Assembly: GCA_963995525.1 (NCBI GenBank)
Contig: OZ023207.1
Coordinates: forward strand, 5,667,944 to 5,731,943
Direction of reading: 5' to 3'
Source: Escarpia spicata
Lineage: Eukaryota; Annelida; Polychaeta; Sabellida; Siboglinidae
DNA: 64,000 nucleotides
Under the pieces are notes generated by a model that saw only the letters and a list, made by a program, of their open reading frames with translations, made no database searches and was not told the DNA's origin. Every line of letters starts with the position of its first letter. Positions within the stretch are counted from its first letter, which is position 1. Positions 59,420-64,000 of this stretch are shown one piece after another. The translations under genes and the position numbers were made by a program.

Positions 59420-59995
59420 CCTCACACAAATCTTCTTAGGGTTGACTTTGGACTCAAACTTAAATTGGAAAAAACATACTGAAAAAGTATCAAATAAATG
59501 TTCCAAAATAATTGGCATATTGAATAGATTAAAATACGTACTACCTGTGCAAACAAAAGTTATGTTATATAACTCGTTACTATTATCTCACATTAATTAT
59601 TGTATTATGGCATGGGGTTATCAGGGAAACAGAGTTATGAAAATCCAAAAGAAAGCAATGCGAATAATAACACTAAACAAATAAAACTCACATACTGAAC
59701 CACTCTTTAAAAAACTAAACCTGTTAAAAGTTGAAGACATCTTAAAGCTACAAGAGTTAACATTTTAGTTCAGATATATTCCCAAAAATCTACCGGATTA
59801 TTTATTAAAATGGCAAATTGTTCCAAAAGATAACATACACAACTACGACACTCGGAATACACAAAATATATATACATTCAGAACTAAGCATGACTTTGCA
59901 ATGAAATGTTTGAAATACAACTTGCCACACGCTATAAATAACACGCCTGATTTAATTAAAGATAAGATATACACCCACAGTATATATATGTAAAA
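59420..59995 (+). pseudogene. non-LTR reverse transcriptase C-terminal fragment
   Basis: Frame 1 reads FLGLTLDSNLNWKKHTEKVS, KIIGILNRLKYVLP, LYNSLLLSHINYCIMAWG and KKAMRIITL. Two in-frame stops interrupt it (59680 region and 59767 region), with LFKKLNLLKVEDILKLQEL between them. After the second stop come IHNYDTRNTQNIYTFRTKH and LKYNLPHAINNTPDLIKDKI, to a stop near 59990. These are the post-palm motifs of a Jockey/CR1-superfamily reverse transcriptase common in arthropods, cnidarians and molluscs. The active site and endonuclease are missing. It differs clearly from the other LINE fragments in the window. Confidence 0.85.
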
Positions 59996-60343
59996 AATTA
60001 TTTTTTACAAAAATACGATTATAGGTGCACATTATCAAACTGTTATACATGCCACCAAAACATATAATAAATGAAGTTTTGAAAATGTGCAATCGATTAC
60101 AAAGACGCTAGCGTAAGAATGCATAAATGAGTACACGTACATGCAAAATAAAAAAAAATACAGTTGCAGGCATGAACACACACACGCATACACGCACACA
60201 CATACACACACACACACGCACACATACATATACACCTTTGAGATTTACATTATTGTTGAATAAAAGAACCTACGTTATTTTTACGTAAATGGGGTGGCTC
60301 TTATGATAGCGATATTTTGTCTTAATAGGAGTCACCGACCCCG

Positions 60344-60408
<65 letters not shown>

Positions 60409-60560
60409 GTATGTTATCAAATAAAAGTTTTTTTTTTTATTCCTGCAAATTACTGAATTACATACTTATGTATCATGCGTAGTATATATATTTGTGTTTG
60501 TATATGCTTTATTGTTTTTCTACAATCAAGTATGAAAAACAATTTGTACTTTTTATATAC
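59996..60560. other. no gene; possible LINE UTR with an (AT)n tract
   Basis: Includes CA-rich DNA at 60175-60230 and an (AT)n run of about 55 bp at 60349-60403. It may be the 3' UTR of the preceding LINE. Confidence 0.6.
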
Positions 60561-60600
60561 ATGGGGTAAATAAACTTCTTCGTTCGTTCGTTCGTTCGTA
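60561..60600 (+). mobile_element. probable LINE 3' end with (TTCG)n tail
   Basis: ATGGGGTAAATAAACTTCTT followed by about five TTCG units. An AATAAA-like signal with a short reiterated tail is the usual 3' end of a non-LTR element, perhaps the one at 59.4-60.0 kb. Confidence 0.5.
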
Positions 60601-60738
60601 AGTCGAGCGTGACGGGAGCTTCTTTCGCCGCCAGTTGCCGATATGAAACTAATCGCACGCCCATCAGGGTAGTCGTGGCCGCGCGAGTGAGAAATGTGAA
60701 CGAGCAAAGAAAAGGACATTAAAATTTGCGATACACAC
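60601..60738. other. short spacer before the terminal satellite
   Basis: Unique-looking, with several CpGs; nothing recognised. Confidence 0.5.
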
Positions 60739-63700
60739 AAGACATTATAGGACAGTACAGGAAACACATTGCAGTACACACATGACTCATGTAGGACAGT
60801 ACATGAAACACATTGCAGTATACACATGACACATGTAGGACAGTCCAGGAAACATACACTGCAGTACACACATGACACATGTAGGACAGTACATGAAACA
60901 CATTGCAGTACACACATGACACATGTAGGACAGTGCAGGAAACATTCATTGCAGTGCACACATGACACATGTATGACAGTACAGGAAACATACACTGCAG
61001 TACACACATGACACATGTAGGACAGTGCAGGAAACATTCATTGCAGTGCACACATGACACATGTATGACAGTACAGGAAACATACACTGCAGTACACACA
61101 TGACACATGTAAGACAGTACAGGAAACATTCATTGCAGTGCACACATGACACATGTATGACAGTACAGGAAACATTCATTGCAGTGCACACATGACACAT
61201 GTATGACAGTACAGGAAACATTCATTGCAGTGCACACATGACACATGTAAGACAGTACAGGAAACATTCATTGCAGTGCACACATGACACATGTAGGACA
61301 GTACAGGAAACATTCATTGCAGTGCACACATGACACATGTATGACAGTACAGGAAACATACACTGCAGTACACACATGACACATGTAGGACAGTACCGGA
61401 AACATACACTGCAGTACACACATAACACGTGTAGGACAGTACAGGAAACATACACTGAGTACACACATGACACATGTAGGACAGTACAGGAAACATACAC
61501 TGCAGTACACACATGACACATGTAGGACAGTACCGGAAACATACACTGCAGTACACACATAACACGTGTAGGACAGTACAGGAAACATACACTGAGTACA
61601 CACATGACACATGTAGGACAGTACAGGAAACATACACTGCAGTACACACATGACACATGTAGGACAGTACAGGAAACATACATTGCAGTGCACACATGAC
61701 ACATGTAAGACAGTACAGGAAACATACACTGCAGTACACACATGACACATGTAAGACAGTACAGGAAACATACATTGCAGTGCACACATGACACATGTAA
61801 GACAGTACAGGAAACATACACTGCAGTACACACATGACACATGTAGGACAGTACCGGAAACATACACTGCAGTACACACATAACACGTGTAGGACAGTAC
61901 AGGAAACATACACTGCAGTACACACATGACACATGTAGGACAGTACAGGAAACATACACTGCAGTACGCACGTGACACATGTAGGACAGTACAGGAAACA
62001 TACACTGCAGTACACACATGACACATGTAGGACAGTACAGGAAACATACACTGCAGTACACACATGACACATGTAGGACAGTACAGGAAACATACACTGC
62101 AGTACACACATAACACGTGTAGGACAGTACAGGAAACATACACTGCAGTACACACATGACACATGTAGGACAGTACCGGAAACATACACTGCAGTACACA
62201 CATGACACATGTAGGACAGTACAGGAAACATACATTGCAGTACGCACGTGACACATGTAGGACAGTACAGGAAACATACACTGCAGTACACACATGACAC
62301 ATGTAGGACAGTACAGGAAACATACACTGCAGTACACACATGACACATGTAGGACAGTACCGGAAACATACACTGCAGTACACACATAACACGTGTAGGA
62401 CAGTACAGGAAACATACACTGCAGTACGCACATGACACATGTAGGACAGTACAGGAAACATACACTGCAGTACGCACGTGACACATGTAGGACAGTACAG
62501 GAAACATACACTGCAGTACACACATGACACATGTAGGACAGTACAGGAAACATACACTGCAGTACACACATGACACATGTAGGACAGTACCGGAAACATA
62601 CACTGCAGTACACACATGACACGTGTAGGACAGTACAGGAAACATACACTGCAGTACACACATGACACATGTAGGACAGTACAGGAAACATACACTGCAG
62701 TACGCACGTGACACATGTAGGACAGTACAGGAAACATACACTGCAGTACACACATGACACATGTAGGACAGTACAGGAAACATACACTGCAGTACACACA
62801 TGACACATGTAGGACAGTACAGGAAACATACACTGCAGTACACACATAACACGTGTAGGACAGTACAGGAAACATACACTGCAGTACACACATGACACAT
62901 GTAGGACAGTACCGGAAACATACACTGCAGTACACACATGACACATGTAGGACAGTACAGGAAACATACATTGCAGTACGCACGTGACACATGTAGGACA
63001 GTACAGGAAACATACACTGCAGTACACACATGACACATGTAGGACAGTACAGGAAACATACACTGCAGTACACACATGACACATGTAGGACAGTACCGGA
63101 AACATACACTGCAGTACACACATAACACGTGTAGGACAGTACAGGAAACATACACTGCAGTACGCACATGACACATGTAGGACAGTACAGGAAACATACA
63201 CTGCAGTACGCACGTGACACATGTAGGACAGTACAGGAAACATACACTGCAGTACACACATGACACATGTAGGACAGTACAGGAAACATACACTGCAGTA
63301 CACACATGACACATGTAGGACAGTACCGGAAACATACACTGCAGTACACACATAACACGTGTAGGACAGTACAGGAAACATACACTGCAGTACACACATG
63401 ACACATGTAGGACAGTACCGGAAACATACACTGCAGTACACACATAACACGTGTAGGACAGTACAGGAAACATACACTGCAGTACACACATGACACATGT
63501 AGGACAGTACCGGAAACATACACTGCAGTACACACATAACACGTGTAGGACAGTACAGGAAACATATACTGCAGTATACACATGACACATGTAGGACAGT
63601 ACAGGAAACATACACTGCAGTACACACATGACACATGTAGGACAGTACAGGAAACATACACTGCAGTATACACATGACACATGTAGGACATTACAGGAAA

Positions 63701-64000
63701 CATACACTGCAGTACACACATGACACATGTAGGACAGTACAGGAAACATATACTGCAGTATACACATGACACATGTAGGACAGTACAGGAAACATACATT
63801 GCAGTACACACATGACACATGTAGGACATTACAGGAAACATACACTGCAGTACACACATGACACATGTAGGACAGTACAGGAAACATATACTGCAGTATA
63901 CACATGACACATGTAGGACAGTACAGGAAACATACATTGCAGTACACACATGACACATGTAGGACATTACAGGAAACATACACTGCAGTACACACATGAC
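60739..64000. repeat. 46-bp satellite with 736-bp and 138-bp higher-order periods, runs off the window
   Basis: About 71 units of 46 bp containing ACATGTAGGACAGTACAGG and AAACATACACTGCAGTACAC. The unit holds ACATGT and CTGCAG palindromes. Marker variants recur 736 bp (16 units) apart: CCGGAAACATACAC followed by ACACATAACACG at 62361 and 63097, and TACATTGCAGTACGCACG at 62231 and 62967. Near the right edge GGACATTACAGG recurs every 138 bp (63687, 63825, 63963). The left end (60739-61350) is more diverged, with CATTCATTGCAGTGCAC units. Because 46 is not a multiple of three, all three minus frames are open at once (up to 909 codons), and these are not considered genes. Confidence 0.97.

Noticed and set aside
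61222..63997. Three overlapping minus-strand reading frames of 817-909 codons
   Set aside because: They are the 46-bp satellite read in three frames, and none has a unique domain.

Overview
The window looks like eukaryotic, repeat-dominated intergenic DNA from an invertebrate animal. A marine lophotrochozoan such as a mollusc is my best guess. This rests on the mix of decayed non-LTR retrotransposons (CR1/L2-like and RTE-like), a Penelope-like element tail, small TIR elements and an animal multicopy PIN-like gene family. The species call is inference. There are no operons or prokaryotic signals, no functional RNA gene, and no host gene whose product I can name. The best candidate for a host exon is a short cysteine-rich minus-strand reading frame at 34.8-35.2 kb.

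Roughly a quarter of the sequence is tandem repeat. The arrays have unit lengths of 20 bp (3.5 kb), 43 bp (4.5-5.2 kb), 29 bp (5.9-7.8 kb), 42 bp (9.3-10.1 kb), a G-rich ~15 bp unit (10.2-10.9 kb), 34 bp (13.8-14.9 kb), 36 bp (20.6-24.0 kb), 30 bp (25.2 and 26.0 kb), 35 bp (43.6-45.6 kb), 22 bp (53.0-53.3 kb), 48 bp plus (AC)n (58.0-59.0 kb) and 46 bp (60.7 kb to the right edge). Four of these show nested higher-order periods: 294, 900, ~906, and 736/138 bp. Most of the longest open reading frames are by-products of these arrays.

The remainder is a graveyard of mobile elements. Non-LTR fragments lie at 0.3-0.95, 31.6-32.5, 45.6-47.1, 50.1-52.2, 55.3-55.5 and 59.4-60.6 kb. A Penelope-like GIY-YIG tail sits inside an inverted repeat at 26.6-27.0 kb. 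Two copies of a TTAA-flanked foldback family (11.06-12.90 and 36.10-38.59 kb) carry tRNA-like pol III boxes inside their long arms. Smaller TIR elements lie at 18.29-19.01, 39.12-39.27 and 40.60-41.37 kb, and a tRNA-derived SINE at 28.14-28.47 kb.

The most interesting structure is at 53.3-56.8 kb. About 400-450 bp of inverted repeats bracket a frameshifted copy of an animal gene family with EAD, DTD-like and GCD motifs and a C-terminal cysteine cluster. A truncated LINE has inserted into that copy. This suggests the gene family may travel on a long-TIR element. All family assignments are from memory of motifs and were not tested by a search.
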